From: Helicobacter typhlonius
Lineage (GTDB): Bacteria > Campylobacterota > Campylobacteria > Campylobacterales > Helicobacteraceae
Reading direction: 5' to 3'
DNA length: 64,000 bases
NCBI RefSeq assembly: GCF_001460635.1
Contig: NZ_LN907858.1
Location: 1 to 64,000 of the forward strand
The notes under the pieces were generated by a model. It had not been told where the DNA came from, did not search any database, and saw only the letters and a list, made by a program, of their open reading frames with translations. A program made the position numbers and the translations under genes. Of the stretch, positions 35,692 to 44,323 are shown one piece after another (within the stretch, counting starts at the first letter, position 1; each line of letters begins with the position of its first letter).

Positions 35692-35815
35692 GAAAACGCA
35701 AACAACACTTAAGCTAAATAAACACTATTTTTTAGCTCAATTTATAAAAATCCCCTTGCGATTTTGTTTTTTTGATAAAATATGGGTTTGGAAATAAGAA
35801 GTAAAAGGAGAGGAA

Positions 35816-37516
35816 ATGGCAGATGAAATGAATACTGAAAGTAAAAGCGTATTAAAGTATCTATCTGAAAACAAATTTTTAATTCCTATGTATCAAAGAC
35901 CTTATACTTGGGAAGAGGAGCAATGCGAACAACTCTGGAATGATATAGTGGGGTTTTTTGATAATGAAGAGAGGCAGCAAGATGATGAATATTTTTTAGG
36001 TTCTGTGGTAATGTATAAGCAAGATGGCAAACAAAATATCATTGATGGACAGCAAAGAACAACCACCTTGAGCTTATTGCTGAAAGCTTTATATGATAAG
36101 GCTTCTAAAGATAAAAGTGAGGAAATTAAAGAACTGATTACCAATCTTGAATCTTGCCTATGGGATACTGACGATATTAGTGGTAAGGTTGATTATGGCA
36201 ACCCACATCTTCAAAGTGATGTTGCTGGAGACGAAGATAAAGCAATGTTGGAAAGTATTTTGTGTAATACCTATGAAATACCAGATAGCGAAAATGATAT
36301 AAAAAACAAAATGAAAAAGTCAAAATCAAACTATGAAAAAAACTACTTATACTTTATTTGTCAATCAAACAACTACGCACAAGAAGCACCAATGAAGTGG
36401 CGTAAATTATGCGTAACATTGCTTATATCTTGCATTTTGCTTCCAATAGAATGTAAAGGAGACGATGAAGATAAAAGAATGGAAAATGCGTTAAGAATAT
36501 TCAATACGCTTAATAATCGGGGTATTCCTTTAAGTGATTCTGATATTTTTAAAGGAATTATTTTCAAAAATAAGAAAACCCAAGAAGAAAGAAGATCTTT
36601 TGCAGAAGAATGGAAAGAATTAGAAAATGACAATAAAGGCAATATGGACTTTATCTTTAGAAACTATATGCACATTATTCGCGCAAGAAACAATACAAAA
36701 ACTAGCGAGATTGGTTTGCGTCCATTTTTTACCAAAGAATACAAAGAATACTTACAAAATAGTATGGGAGAAATTACAGAGTTAAGTAAATTTTGGAATG
36801 GCGAATATGATAAAAATTATAGCCTTAAATCGTTGCAGTTTTATGAAGTTTTGCATTGTTTGCCTAACGAATATTGGAAATACTTGGATAGTGCTTATTA
36901 TATGTATTTCAAGGATAAAAATGATTATTTCAAATCCCATACACACGAGAAGTTTTTATCTAGGCTTATTACACATTGTATAGTTAAGTTTATTGATAAA
37001 CCTACTATTTCAGTGATTAAGCCCATTATATTTAACGCTTATGTTTCTTTATATGAAAAAGGTGAAATAGATTTTCAAACAAATACTCAACAAATTTTAG
37101 AAAATGAACCACACTTTAAAGAGCAATTTTTTAAAGCTTATAAATTGATTCCCTCACTTTTAATGCTTAATTTATATTTAAAATACCCAGAACAAGAGAC
37201 AGATATCTCTGGTGAGATTGAACATATCTTTCCAAAAACTACAAATTGGAGAAAAAATTATACAGGCTGGGATAAAGAGGAAGCAAAGCCGTTTATTGAA
37301 TCTATCGGCAATAAAATGTGGCTTGAGAAAAAGCTTAATATTAAAGCAAGTAATGGGTATTTTGATGATAAAAAAGTAGAGTATGAGAAATCAAAATTTT
37401 TAGAGGCTCAAGATTTGGCAAAATATCCTAAAAATGATTGGCTTAAGGAGGATATAGAAGCAAGAAATGGAGAAATTTACCAAAGATTAAAAGCATTCTT
37501 TGAGAAAAATTTATAG
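35816..37516 (+). CDS. DUF262-DUF1524 protein (GmrSD/SspE-like DNA nuclease)
   Basis: The N-terminal DUF262 domain has QRPYTWEEEQCEQLW, then YFLGS and the nucleotide-binding IDGQQRTTTL near residues 75-84. The C-terminal DUF1524 domain has the His-Me nuclease motif GEIEHIFPKT near 466 and GNKMWLEKKLN after it. The two-domain layout is that of GmrSD-type modified-DNA restriction enzymes and of SspE, which is activated by phosphorothioated DNA. Alone in its operon and 9 kb from dndCDE, it could use the sulfur mark to tell self from foreign DNA, or restrict other modified DNA. AAAAGGAGAGG precedes the ATG. Confidence 0.82.
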   Translation: MADEMNTESKSVLKYLSENKFLIPMYQRPYTWEEEQCEQLWNDIVGFFDNEERQQDDEYFLGSVVMYKQDGKQNIIDGQQRTTTLSLLLKALYDKASKDKSEEIKELITNLESCLWDTDDISGKVDYGNPHLQSDVAGDEDKAMLESILCNTYEIPDSENDIKNKMKKSKSNYEKNYLYFICQSNNYAQEAPMKWRKLCVTLLISCILLPIECKGDDEDKRMENALRIFNTLNNRGIPLSDSDIFKGIIFKNKKTQEERRSFAEEWKELENDNKGNMDFIFRNYMHIIRARNNTKTSEIGLRPFFTKEYKEYLQNSMGEITELSKFWNGEYDKNYSLKSLQFYEVLHCLPNEYWKYLDSAYYMYFKDKNDYFKSHTHEKFLSRLITHCIVKFIDKPTISVIKPIIFNAYVSLYEKGEIDFQTNTQQILENEPHFKEQFFKAYKLIPSLLMLNLYLKYPEQETDISGEIEHIFPKTTNWRKNYTGWDKEEAKPFIESIGNKMWLEKKLNIKASNGYFDDKKVEYEKSKFLEAQDLAKYPKNDWLKEDIEARNGEIYQRLKAFFEKNL

Positions 37517-37524
37517 GACACCCA

Positions 37525-37735
37525 ATGCGCTACTTCATCGGTCATAAAATCATATTCAAATAGGACAAGCAGGGGGATTTGCCAACTCGCACACAAATTA
37601 TCATAGGCAAAGCCGCACCGCTTAAAAGAATGAAGCAAAATGATAAAATCATCTATTATAGCCCAAAGCTAACTCAAGAATCTAAAGAGCCTTATCAAGC
37701 ATTCACCGCACTAGGCGAAATCGCAGATGAAACTA
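37525..37735 (+). pseudogene. EVE-domain protein remnant
   Basis: MRYFIGHKIIFK followed by TAG, then a second frame with GKAAPLKRMKQNDKIIYYSP and TALGEIADE, match the start and core of EVE (PUA-like) domains. At least two frame breaks occur, and the end is cut off at the 3' end of the convergent YceI gene. EVE domains bind modified bases and often accompany modification-dependent restriction, which fits the preceding DUF262 gene. No product is expected. Confidence 0.65.
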
Positions 37736-38281
37736 TTTTTGTGCTGCTTCAAGCTCGATTTTTACACTAACATTGTCACTTACCATTGCGTTTGCAGTAT
37801 CCATACCTATGCCAAAATCCTTGCGATTAACCTTGCCTTCTAAAGTGAGGGCAATCAGGTCTTTGCCTGTTTGTGGGTGCTTGACTGGTCCGCTCAAATT
37901 AGTTTCAAAAGTTACTTTTTTTGTTACGCCACGTATAGTTACTTCAGCTTCAAGCTTCTTGCCACTATGCTTAACAAGCTTTAGCGTAGCTTTTGGAAAT
38001 TTCTTTGAATCAAAGAAGTCTGCCGCATTCAAGTGTTTATCGCGTCCATCACTATTTGTGTTGATAGAAGAGATTTGCACTTCACCTTCAAGAGCCTTGA
38101 TGTTTTTTCCCTCTACATCGAGTGTGCCACTGAATTTGTTGAAGTTTCCTTTCACATTGCTCACAGACATATGTTTTACGCCAAATTCCACAGATGAATG
38201 GCTCGCATCAACTACATATTCTGCTGCCATAAGTGAAGTGCCAAGTAGTGCTACTGCCGCACATAATGCAATTTTTCTCAT
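37733..38281 (-). CDS. YceI family periplasmic lipid-binding protein
   Basis: A signal peptide (MRKIALCAAVALLGTSLMA, cleavage before AEY) precedes a YceI lipocalin-like beta barrel: VVDASHSSVEFGVKHMSVS, then a middle containing FFDSKKFPKATLKL, and KDFGIGMD near the end. The family binds isoprenoids such as polyprenyl chains. The ATG at 38281 follows AAGGAG; an in-frame GTG six bases upstream overlaps that site and is less likely. It is similar to H. pylori HP1286. Confidence 0.92.
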   Translation of the reverse strand: MRKIALCAAVALLGTSLMAAEYVVDASHSSVEFGVKHMSVSNVKGNFNKFSGTLDVEGKNIKALEGEVQISSINTNSDGRDKHLNAADFFDSKKFPKATLKLVKHSGKKLEAEVTIRGVTKKVTFETNLSGPVKHPQTGKDLIALTLEGKVNRKDFGIGMDTANAMVSDNVSVKIELEAAQK

Positions 38282-38287
38282 AACCAC

Positions 38288-38662
38288 TCCTTTAAGATTT
38301 TTCTAATGCGTTTTGATTTTAATCTTGCAAAATAAATTGAAAGTAAATAATAAAAGTGCAGTTCAAGGCGTGCTTTTGCCAATGATTTACCACAGGGAAC
38401 CCATAAGATCATCAAGGCGCAGAATCTCCGCTACACGCGCAAAAAATAGAGGATAGATTCTATATCCTCATCGGGTAAAAAAGCGATAGAAAACTACCTT
38501 GTATCGACAGGGGATTAATGTATCAAGGACTCTCTTTTTGTGGAATTTGCCTATGCAAGGCTTATTGCATTTGCGCCCATACACTTAAAAACGTTCCTAG
38601 AATGGGTTGAAACAAAGTTTAAATTTCTACATTTTATCAAAAACAGAATCTAAGAATATACC
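38288..38662. other. Non-coding stretch with terminator of the glycan cluster
   Basis: No gene is supported. The upstream part serves the YceI gene. A minus-strand terminator lies at 38440-38469. Nothing else is recognised. Confidence 0.5.
38440..38469 (-). terminator. Rho-independent terminator, minus strand
   Basis: Arms GAGGATA (38449-38455) and TATCCTC (38463-38469) with a seven-base loop, followed on the minus strand by TATTTTTTG. It ends transcription of the minus-strand glycan cluster about 200 bases after its last gene. Confidence 0.6.
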
Positions 38663-39807
38663 TTATGTGATGATATTGCCTTGCGATAATGCTTGTTGAT
38701 ACTCCTCCTCAATTTCTTTAAAAATAGTTAAATCAGTATGAAATCCGTGAAGCTTTCTTAATCTAAATTCACTTGATTTATCAATAAGCAGATATTCCAT
38801 TAAGCACTCATCTAAGCTTTCAAATTCATCTAAATCATCAATTTTAATGATATTTTCAGCAATTGGTATTTGCGCTAAGGGGCTATTATAGATACTTAAA
38901 ATAGGTGTGTGTAATGTGGCATTTTGATAATAATATATGCTACCAATAATAGGCATTCGCACAAAGTCATTGTTCTTTAAAAAATGTAAAAATACAAGAT
39001 TATTGGCATAAAAACTCTCGCATTTAATGTTGTAAGAATCTTTTAGATATGTAACAACAAAGTCAAGATTCAAAGTAGAGCCAAAAGGTAATTTTTGATT
39101 TTTACCCTCTTGAATATGTGCCTTTAAAAGTGCGAACCAATCGATGTTATGACTCATAAAGCTAACGCCAAAAGACCAAAATTTACCCTTAAGTCGTGTG
39201 CTGTGCATATCTAAGGAAAATGCACTTAAATGATGGTTTTGTGCATAGTCAATAACATTTTGTAGCATTTGCGCCGCTCGTTTAGGAGAAGCACAAATCA
39301 TCGTATCATCAGCATCAATATTCCAAAAATGCTTTATATTGTGCATTTTAGAATGATACAATGTGCTTAAATGTGCGTTTGCAGCAGGTATCCAATACGA
39401 ATCAAGATGCTTGACAATCTTTTTAAAAGGCTTGGTGATACTTTTCATTATACATACATCTGTGGTGTGGAATATAATGTGCCTATAAATGCGTAGGCTT
39501 AAGAGTTGCTTATCACAGATGATAATAAAACGCGCATTCATAGCATCTATAATATCTATCCAATGTTGCAGACATTCAAAAGTAGCAGTGGCGCGCTGGT
39601 TATTATTTACCTTGAGATAAAACAAGACTTGAGAATCTTGAGTAGATTTCTCTTTCGGGGGGGGGGGGTAATACCTAATTGCTTAGGATTCACAAAATGT
39701 ATTTTTTTAGCCATATCTCTATAAAACGCATAAATGGAAATGCCAAAAAGCTGTCCTAGTCTCACCACTTTGCCATTGTGATAGAGTTTGATTTGTCTAA
39801 AAATCAT
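38663..39807 (-). CDS. Phase-variable glycosyltransferase (off in this sequence)
   Basis: Translation starts at ATG 39807 after AAGGAG and runs MIFRQIKLYHNGKVV... to a run of twelve C (minus strand) coding Thr-Pro-Pro-Pro. At C12 the frame then stops 20 codons later (39607). With C10 or C13 it would enter the long frame beginning KEKSTQDSQVLFYLKVNNN and reach 38663, giving about 381 residues. The downstream part carries FWNIDADDTM, a DxD-type metal site of GT-A glycosyltransferases. It is the last gene of the glycan cluster. The off state is read directly from the sequence, assuming the tract length is right. Confidence 0.78.
39657..39668 (+). repeat. G12 contingency tract inside a glycosyltransferase gene
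   Basis: Twelve G on the plus strand. The reading-frame arithmetic of the surrounding gene requires 10 or 13, so this length corresponds to the off state. Confidence 0.9.
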
Positions 39808-39839
39808 ATTGAGAATCTCCTTAGCGTTGTTAAAATGCT

Positions 39840-40628
39840 TTAAAGCTTAATGAGGAACATCTGTCCGCTTAAGCCCATATATAGAGGCATAAAGCAAGAG
39901 GGATTTTCTTCTAAAAATTCTTCTACTGCTTTTTGTGCGCCAGTAAGTGATGGAGTATGTCCATAATCTTCAGCGATGATAATGCCATTTTTAACGACTT
40001 TGTCTTTTACCTTATAAAGTGCAGCTTTTACCGCCTCATACATATCTACATCAATATTTGCTAGGCAAATTTTAGATATAGATTCTGGCAAGTTATCAGT
40101 GATGATATTTGCTTTATGCAGAGTGAAATTGCTATATGCACTCAAATATTCTTGCACTCTTTGCAATGAGGTTTCTGTATGTGTGTTTGCCCATCTCAAA
40201 TCTATAGAATCTTGAGCCTCCTCATAGGTGAAGCCCTCAAATGTATCGCAAAAATAGCATTTTTTATTAATAGCACTTCTATGGATAAAATTAAGCATTG
40301 CTCTAGCCGAAGAGCCTTGAAATGTGCCAATCTCAACAATATCTCCCTCTAAATGCTGTGTGATTGAAATAGCCTGCATAATATTTTCAAAGTCGCTTGA
40401 GTAAAAATGCGGCAATGGAGAGTGATTAAACTCATAAGTTAATGTATCCCACACATTTTTATGGAGGTGATAGTATCTTGCCACAGGTTGTCCCTGACAC
40501 AGCGAATCATACTTAATATGATGAATAAAGGCTTCTTTGGCGGCTTCTCTAGCGAGATAATCCGCATTGTAGGCAAGGAGCAAAATGCTATCTTTTTCTA
40601 CATTTTTAATATCATCAATATGAATCAT
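39840..40628 (-). CDS. TylF/MycF-type SAM-dependent O-methyltransferase
   Basis: A 262-residue protein. SAM motif VEIGTFQGSSARAML near residue 107, CDTFEGFTYEEAQDS after it, and the metal site IDVDMYE followed by IIAEDYGH, are typical of the TylF/MycF sugar O-methyltransferases. The ATG at 40628 has a good GAGGTG site. The open frame extends upstream through the G11 tract to 40712, so a longer form fused to the preceding 84-residue gene would be made at tract lengths of 10 or 13. It probably methylates a surface sugar. Confidence 0.82.
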   Translation of the reverse strand: MIHIDDIKNVEKDSILLLAYNADYLAREAAKEAFIHHIKYDSLCQGQPVARYYHLHKNVWDTLTYEFNHSPLPHFYSSDFENIMQAISITQHLEGDIVEIGTFQGSSARAMLNFIHRSAINKKCYFCDTFEGFTYEEAQDSIDLRWANTHTETSLQRVQEYLSAYSNFTLHKANIITDNLPESISKICLANIDVDMYEAVKAALYKVKDKVVKNGIIIAEDYGHTPSLTGAQKAVEEFLEENPSCFMPLYMGLSGQMFLIKL

Positions 40629-40689
40629 TTTCACCTCTTTTATTATTTTTAACCATTTCGCCATTTGATACTTCGCACAGAGATTGTAT

Positions 40690-40944
40690 TTACTTATCCC
40701 CCCCCCCCGCATAATTTACATCACTTAATAGATAAAGGGGTGCGTTGCATTGTGTTTGAAGATGTTTTATGTAATACGCAAGGGTGGCGATGTTGATTCT
40801 ATATATGTAGCAATCCTCCATTGTCCTTGCGAAGTCGTTTATGGCTTGCCATTTTATAGATACTCTATCGTAGCAAATGAGCCTCTTTAATGCTCTTTTG
40901 CATAGCCTTAAAAACGAAAAAATAGGGGAAAATACACTCTTCAT
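40690..40944 (-). CDS. Short gene ending in a poly-G tract, possible variable N-terminal part
   Basis: 84 residues from ATG 40944 (overlapping the previous stop in ATGA) to a stop just behind the tract, with the end NYAGGGDK. It has a basic, partly hydrophobic N-terminus (FSPIFSFLRLCKRALKRLI). At G10 or G13 it would run on in frame through ISKYNLCAKYQMAKWLKII into the methyltransferase. No family is recognised; it may be a truncated glycosyltransferase piece. Confidence 0.5.
   Translation of the reverse strand: MKSVFSPIFSFLRLCKRALKRLICYDRVSIKWQAINDFARTMEDCYIYRINIATLAYYIKHLQTQCNAPLYLLSDVNYAGGGDK
40698..40708 (+). repeat. C11 contingency tract
   Basis: Eleven C on the plus strand, between the 84-residue gene and the methyltransferase. 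The tract length decides whether the two are read as one protein. Confidence 0.9.
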
Positions 40945-42142
40945 AGTTGCTCCTTTGGTAAGAATTGTATATCTCTTAGGATTTGTGTCAAAATGTGCTC
41001 CATACGAGATATATCATATATGATTTCTATAATTTGTGAATCTGCTATGTGCCACAATGCAGGATATTGTGCTATGCTATAAGCTTTGAGCGCAGATTCT
41101 GCGTTATAGGTGGCAGTAGGAGTGCGATTATAGAGGATACTCATAGGTGTTTGCGTTTGGGTAAGAAACTCTAGCAGTCCGCACCTTAAGCCAACAATGC
41201 GTTTGGCTTTTTTTGCTAATGTAAAAATCTCTAAGAAGTCTAAATCACAAGTTTTATACACTGCCCCCCCCCCGCTTAATAGATTCTCACTTGCTTGATT
41301 CACAAATACATCATAACCTTTTTGTGTGAGTTGAGTTATAAGTTTAAGCCAAAATTCATCGTCTATGAGCTGTATAGAATTTGCTTTTGGGATAAGTAAA
41401 ATAAAATTTTTAAGATTGAGATTAATCTTAGCACATTTTTGCAGGACACTCTTTTCACTTTGTGGAGGAATACACACTTTGCGCGGACAAATGTCATTGA
41501 GTGGAATTTTTAATTGAGAAATGATAAAGCAAAAATGATTGATAGGATTGTGTGGGTGTTGCTTATTAAAACCAAGAAGTTTGCCAAAAAATGCAGTGCC
41601 TGGTAATATGGTAAAGATTCTAAAAGAATGAGTGCGAAAAGAGTAATGAAAATCTGGTATTTTATGCTCTGGTATATTCACAAAAATATGAGGAATCTCT
41701 GGGCAAAGAGCTTGTATTAATTGTAAATGATAAGGTTTTGTCGCAAGTAAAAGTGGATTTTTGCTTTTATTGTTTTTAACATATCTATCAAAGCAAAAAG
41801 CAAAAAAAAATAAACTTCTCCGCTATTTGTGCGAAACATATAAATATCATCATATTGTTTGTCAATATGTGCGAGATAGGTATATTCAAATCGCTTTACT
41901 CTTGGGTCAATGAAAGATTTTTTAATGATTGTATGCAGGAGTGCAAGTTTGATTGTAATGATTTGGTATCGGTGAATCTTGGAGATAATAAGAAAATTTT
42001 GAAAAAGTTTTATTTCTGCTTTGATTACAATATCCCACTTATTTTTATAGGTTATTTTTTGCAAGATAGGATAATTAAGTAAGAGTATAGCCTTTTGTGT
42101 TTGAGTATTTGTCGTTTGTTGAATACATTGATAAAGCTTCAT
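40941..42142 (-). CDS. Phase-variable glycosyltransferase-like protein with two tracts (broken here at A9)
   Basis: ATG 42142 opens a 141-residue frame that ends at 41717, shortly after a T9 run (minus strand). One more T gives a continuous frame, VYFFFAFCFDRYVKNNKSKNP, which passes into a frame open to 40941, about 400 residues in all. The second part contains the G10 tract in frame (LLSGGGAVYK). The C-terminal half, with FILLIPKANSIQLIDDEFW and later KRIVGLRCGLLEF, is reminiscent of GT9-type transferases, but weakly. At this length of the first tract the gene is off unless slippage restores it. Confidence 0.65.
41264..41273 (+). repeat. C10 contingency tract (in frame)
   Basis: Ten C on the plus strand, read on the minus strand as Gly-Gly-Gly in the glycosyltransferase-like gene. 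The frame is open through the tract at this length. Confidence 0.9.
41802..41810 (+). repeat. A9 tract that breaks a reading frame
   Basis: Nine A on the plus strand. The surrounding coding frame needs seven or ten. It could be a contingency tract, a site of transcriptional slippage or a sequencing error. Confidence 0.8.
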
Positions 42143-42160
42143 TACTCTTTTTATTTGCCT

Positions 42161-42526
42161 TTATAAATTTTCATCGATTTGGTATGCAATTTTAAAGGCT
42201 TCATCGCGTTCTTTGTTGATAGCAAAGGCGGTTTTTAGCCCACTTGGCTTTTTGTCATTGACTAAGATTCTCTCACCTAATGGCATATCACACAAAATAT
42301 GATGATAAATAATGCCCTCTTTGGCTAAAAATGATTGCAAAGATTCTAATTCCTCTTGCTTTCTTGCTGTGAGCAATATCACCTTATCACCCTTAGGCAA
42401 TTTCTCAAAAAAATCTTTTACGCCTTCGAGCAAAACATCGTTTCCTTGCAGGTAACCATTATGCTTGAGTATCGTGCCATCAATATCTAATATCCAAGTT
42501 TTGTGTAGAGTTGAGAGAGTAAGCAT
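42161..42526 (-). CDS. HAD-superfamily phosphatase (small)
   Basis: Residues 13-17 form the HAD nucleophile motif DIDGT; ILLTARKQEE is motif II and VNDKKPSG the C-terminal motif. The 121-residue size and lack of a large cap domain fit sugar-phosphate phosphatases such as KdsC-type or heptose phosphatases. Its ATG touches the stop of the nucleotidyltransferase-kinase gene (one shared base), so the two probably act in one pathway of activated sugar synthesis. Confidence 0.8.
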   Translation of the reverse strand: MLTLSTLHKTWILDIDGTILKHNGYLQGNDVLLEGVKDFFEKLPKGDKVILLTARKQEELESLQSFLAKEGIIYHHILCDMPLGERILVNDKKPSGLKTAFAINKERDEAFKIAYQIDENL

Positions 42527-44028
42527 TACAACACCTCGCCTAGCTTGACTATGCCATTATAGAATGCCCCACATATTGAATCATAATCTTCCCACGCATA
42601 TGTAGTGAGCGAGAGCCAAATAACAGCGTGAAGCAATTTGATTTTACGCTTATTGACAAGCGGGAGGTTATCAAAGAAAAACTCCTCCATATCCGCCCAA
42701 TTATTAGGCTTTATAGCAAACTCTACTTCATTATCTTGAATATCAAGCGTGAATTTTTTTAAATTAAATTGGTCATAATCGCCTTTAAGAGAATAATAGA
42801 GTTTCGCCCAGTCATAATCCTCATCACCAAATATTTTTGTATCGCCAAAATATCCGCGTGGGTCGATAAAAGCTACTTTCATATGAAAGGTATCAAACAT
42901 AAGATTGCTAAAGGTGCAATCCCCGTGGATAAGGCAGAAATATTGAGGAAAGACATTTTTGAGGGCATTTATCAAGGCTTCTTTATTGAAAAATACATTT
43001 TTGTAATAATGCCCATTGATTTTGATAAATTCTTTATCTGCAAAGGGAATAAGTGGCTGCACGAGGGAAAGTCTTTCAAAAGTCTTTGTGATATAAGTTT
43101 GCTCCGTGTCCTTATCATTTGCACTTTGTTTGGGCTGAAGATTATGCAATTCATTAAGGGCATTTATCGTGGCAAGTAAAATTTCTTTTTTTTGAGAAAA
43201 GGTAAGGCAGTCGTATTCGTAGATATTTTTGCCTTGCACGCGTTTCATTGTGAGAGGTTGATATGCGTAAATATGCGGAATATAATCAAAATTAAGATTT
43301 TTTACATATTCATACCAAGCAATTTCATTGATAGCTATTTGCCTACCCTGCTCATTAATACCACATTTTGTTACCATATCATCATTGAATGTAATAGCAT
43401 TAAATGGGCGGCATTTTGGGGCAGATTCATTATTATCCGCATAAGAAAGGAGTGTGCCAATTTCTTTTGAACCATTTAGATTTAGTCGTTTAAATGGGAT
43501 ATTTTGATATTTTAGCCAAGTTACAAATGCGCCCTCTTGCTTAATATCTGCTAAATATTTCTTGTTTTCAAAGATAAAGAGCCCAGCTACGCCATTTTCT
43601 TTGGAGGGTTCGTTTATAAATTGATTGTCAATATATGACCAGCGACATTCAAAATCTTTAGAAATCCCTATATAATTTCCTTTTTCACAAGGGATTGTAA
43701 AATTGTGAGAGAGAATTAAATCACACCATAGAATCATAAAGGGTTCGTTATCACCCTGTGATTTTAACGCGTCTTTAATTCCTGATATTGTCCCCCCCCC
43801 CGCAGCTTTTATAATCTTATAATCTACTTTAGAGGCAAAACATTTGAGATATTTTTCAAGCACATCGGCTTTGTAATCTGCAATAATTGTGAATCTGTCG
43901 TTGCAGAATTTTTGAAAGATATGAAAAATAATTGGGAGATTATCCACAGGCACAAGGCATTTGGGTTTGTTTTTGGTTAAGCCCTCTAGCCTCGTGCCTT
44001 TACCACCAGCTTGAATAATAATATGCAT
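42526..44028 (-). CDS. Nucleotidyltransferase-kinase fusion for surface glycan precursor (on)
   Basis: N-terminal nucleotidyltransferase (MHIIIQAGGKGTRLEGLTKNKPKCLVP, about 1-230) is joined to a C-terminal kinase of the choline/aminoglycoside phosphotransferase type. The kinase shows HGDCTFSNLM near residue 380 and IDPRGYFGD after it. Such pairs activate head groups or sugars as nucleotide forms, as in C. jejuni capsule loci. A G10 tract codes Gly-Gly-Gly after KAA near residue 77 and is in frame, so the gene is on. The substrate is not clear. Confidence 0.8.
   Translation of the reverse strand: MHIIIQAGGKGTRLEGLTKNKPKCLVPVDNLPIIFHIFQKFCNDRFTIIADYKADVLEKYLKCFASKVDYKIIKAAGGGTISGIKDALKSQGDNEPFMILWCDLILSHNFTIPCEKGNYIGISKDFECRWSYIDNQFINEPSKENGVAGLFIFENKKYLADIKQEGAFVTWLKYQNIPFKRLNLNGSKEIGTLLSYADNNESAPKCRPFNAITFNDDMVTKCGINEQGRQIAINEIAWYEYVKNLNFDYIPHIYAYQPLTMKRVQGKNIYEYDCLTFSQKKEILLATINALNELHNLQPKQSANDKDTEQTYITKTFERLSLVQPLIPFADKEFIKINGHYYKNVFFNKEALINALKNVFPQYFCLIHGDCTFSNLMFDTFHMKVAFIDPRGYFGDTKIFGDEDYDWAKLYYSLKGDYDQFNLKKFTLDIQDNEVEFAIKPNNWADMEEFFFDNLPLVNKRKIKLLHAVIWLSLTTYAWEDYDSICGAFYNGIVKLGEVL
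43792..43801 (+). repeat. C10 contingency tract (in frame)
   Basis: Ten C on the plus strand near the 5' end of the nucleotidyltransferase-kinase gene. The gene is in frame at this length; loss or gain of one base would end it early and also affect the coupled phosphatase. Confidence 0.9.
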
Positions 44029-44071
44029 AGAATCTCACTTGTATAGGGGGTAAATTTGTTGGCATTATAGC

Positions 44072-44257
44072 TTAAAATTTATTGAATTTGTTAATATCTA
44101 TAATTCTTTCAAGCATCTTTGTGATTATTTCTCTTGGCATCATCAGCTTTTGTAACACCTTGTCCTTCAGCGGCACAAAAGGATAGTGCTTTTGGGTTTT
44201 ATTAAGACGATTCTTAACGCCAACACTACCTTTTTGTTTAGTGATATTAAATCTCAT
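44072..44257 (-). CDS. Small hypothetical protein or remnant
   Basis: 61 residues, basic, with KHYPFVPLKDKVLQKLMMP and a helical end. There is no convincing ribosome binding site. It lies between infB and the glycan cluster and may be the end of a lost gene. Confidence 0.3.
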   Translation of the reverse strand: MRFNITKQKGSVGVKNRLNKTQKHYPFVPLKDKVLQKLMMPREIITKMLERIIDINKFNKF

Positions 44258-44323
44258 ATAGTATCGCAGCTTTTATTCTTTATATAAATACAAGATTCTA
44301 TTTTTAGTAATCTTTACAGAATC

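Noticed and set aside
37773..38306. Plus-strand 177-residue frame opposite the YceI gene
   Set aside because: Complement of a well-supported YceI gene.
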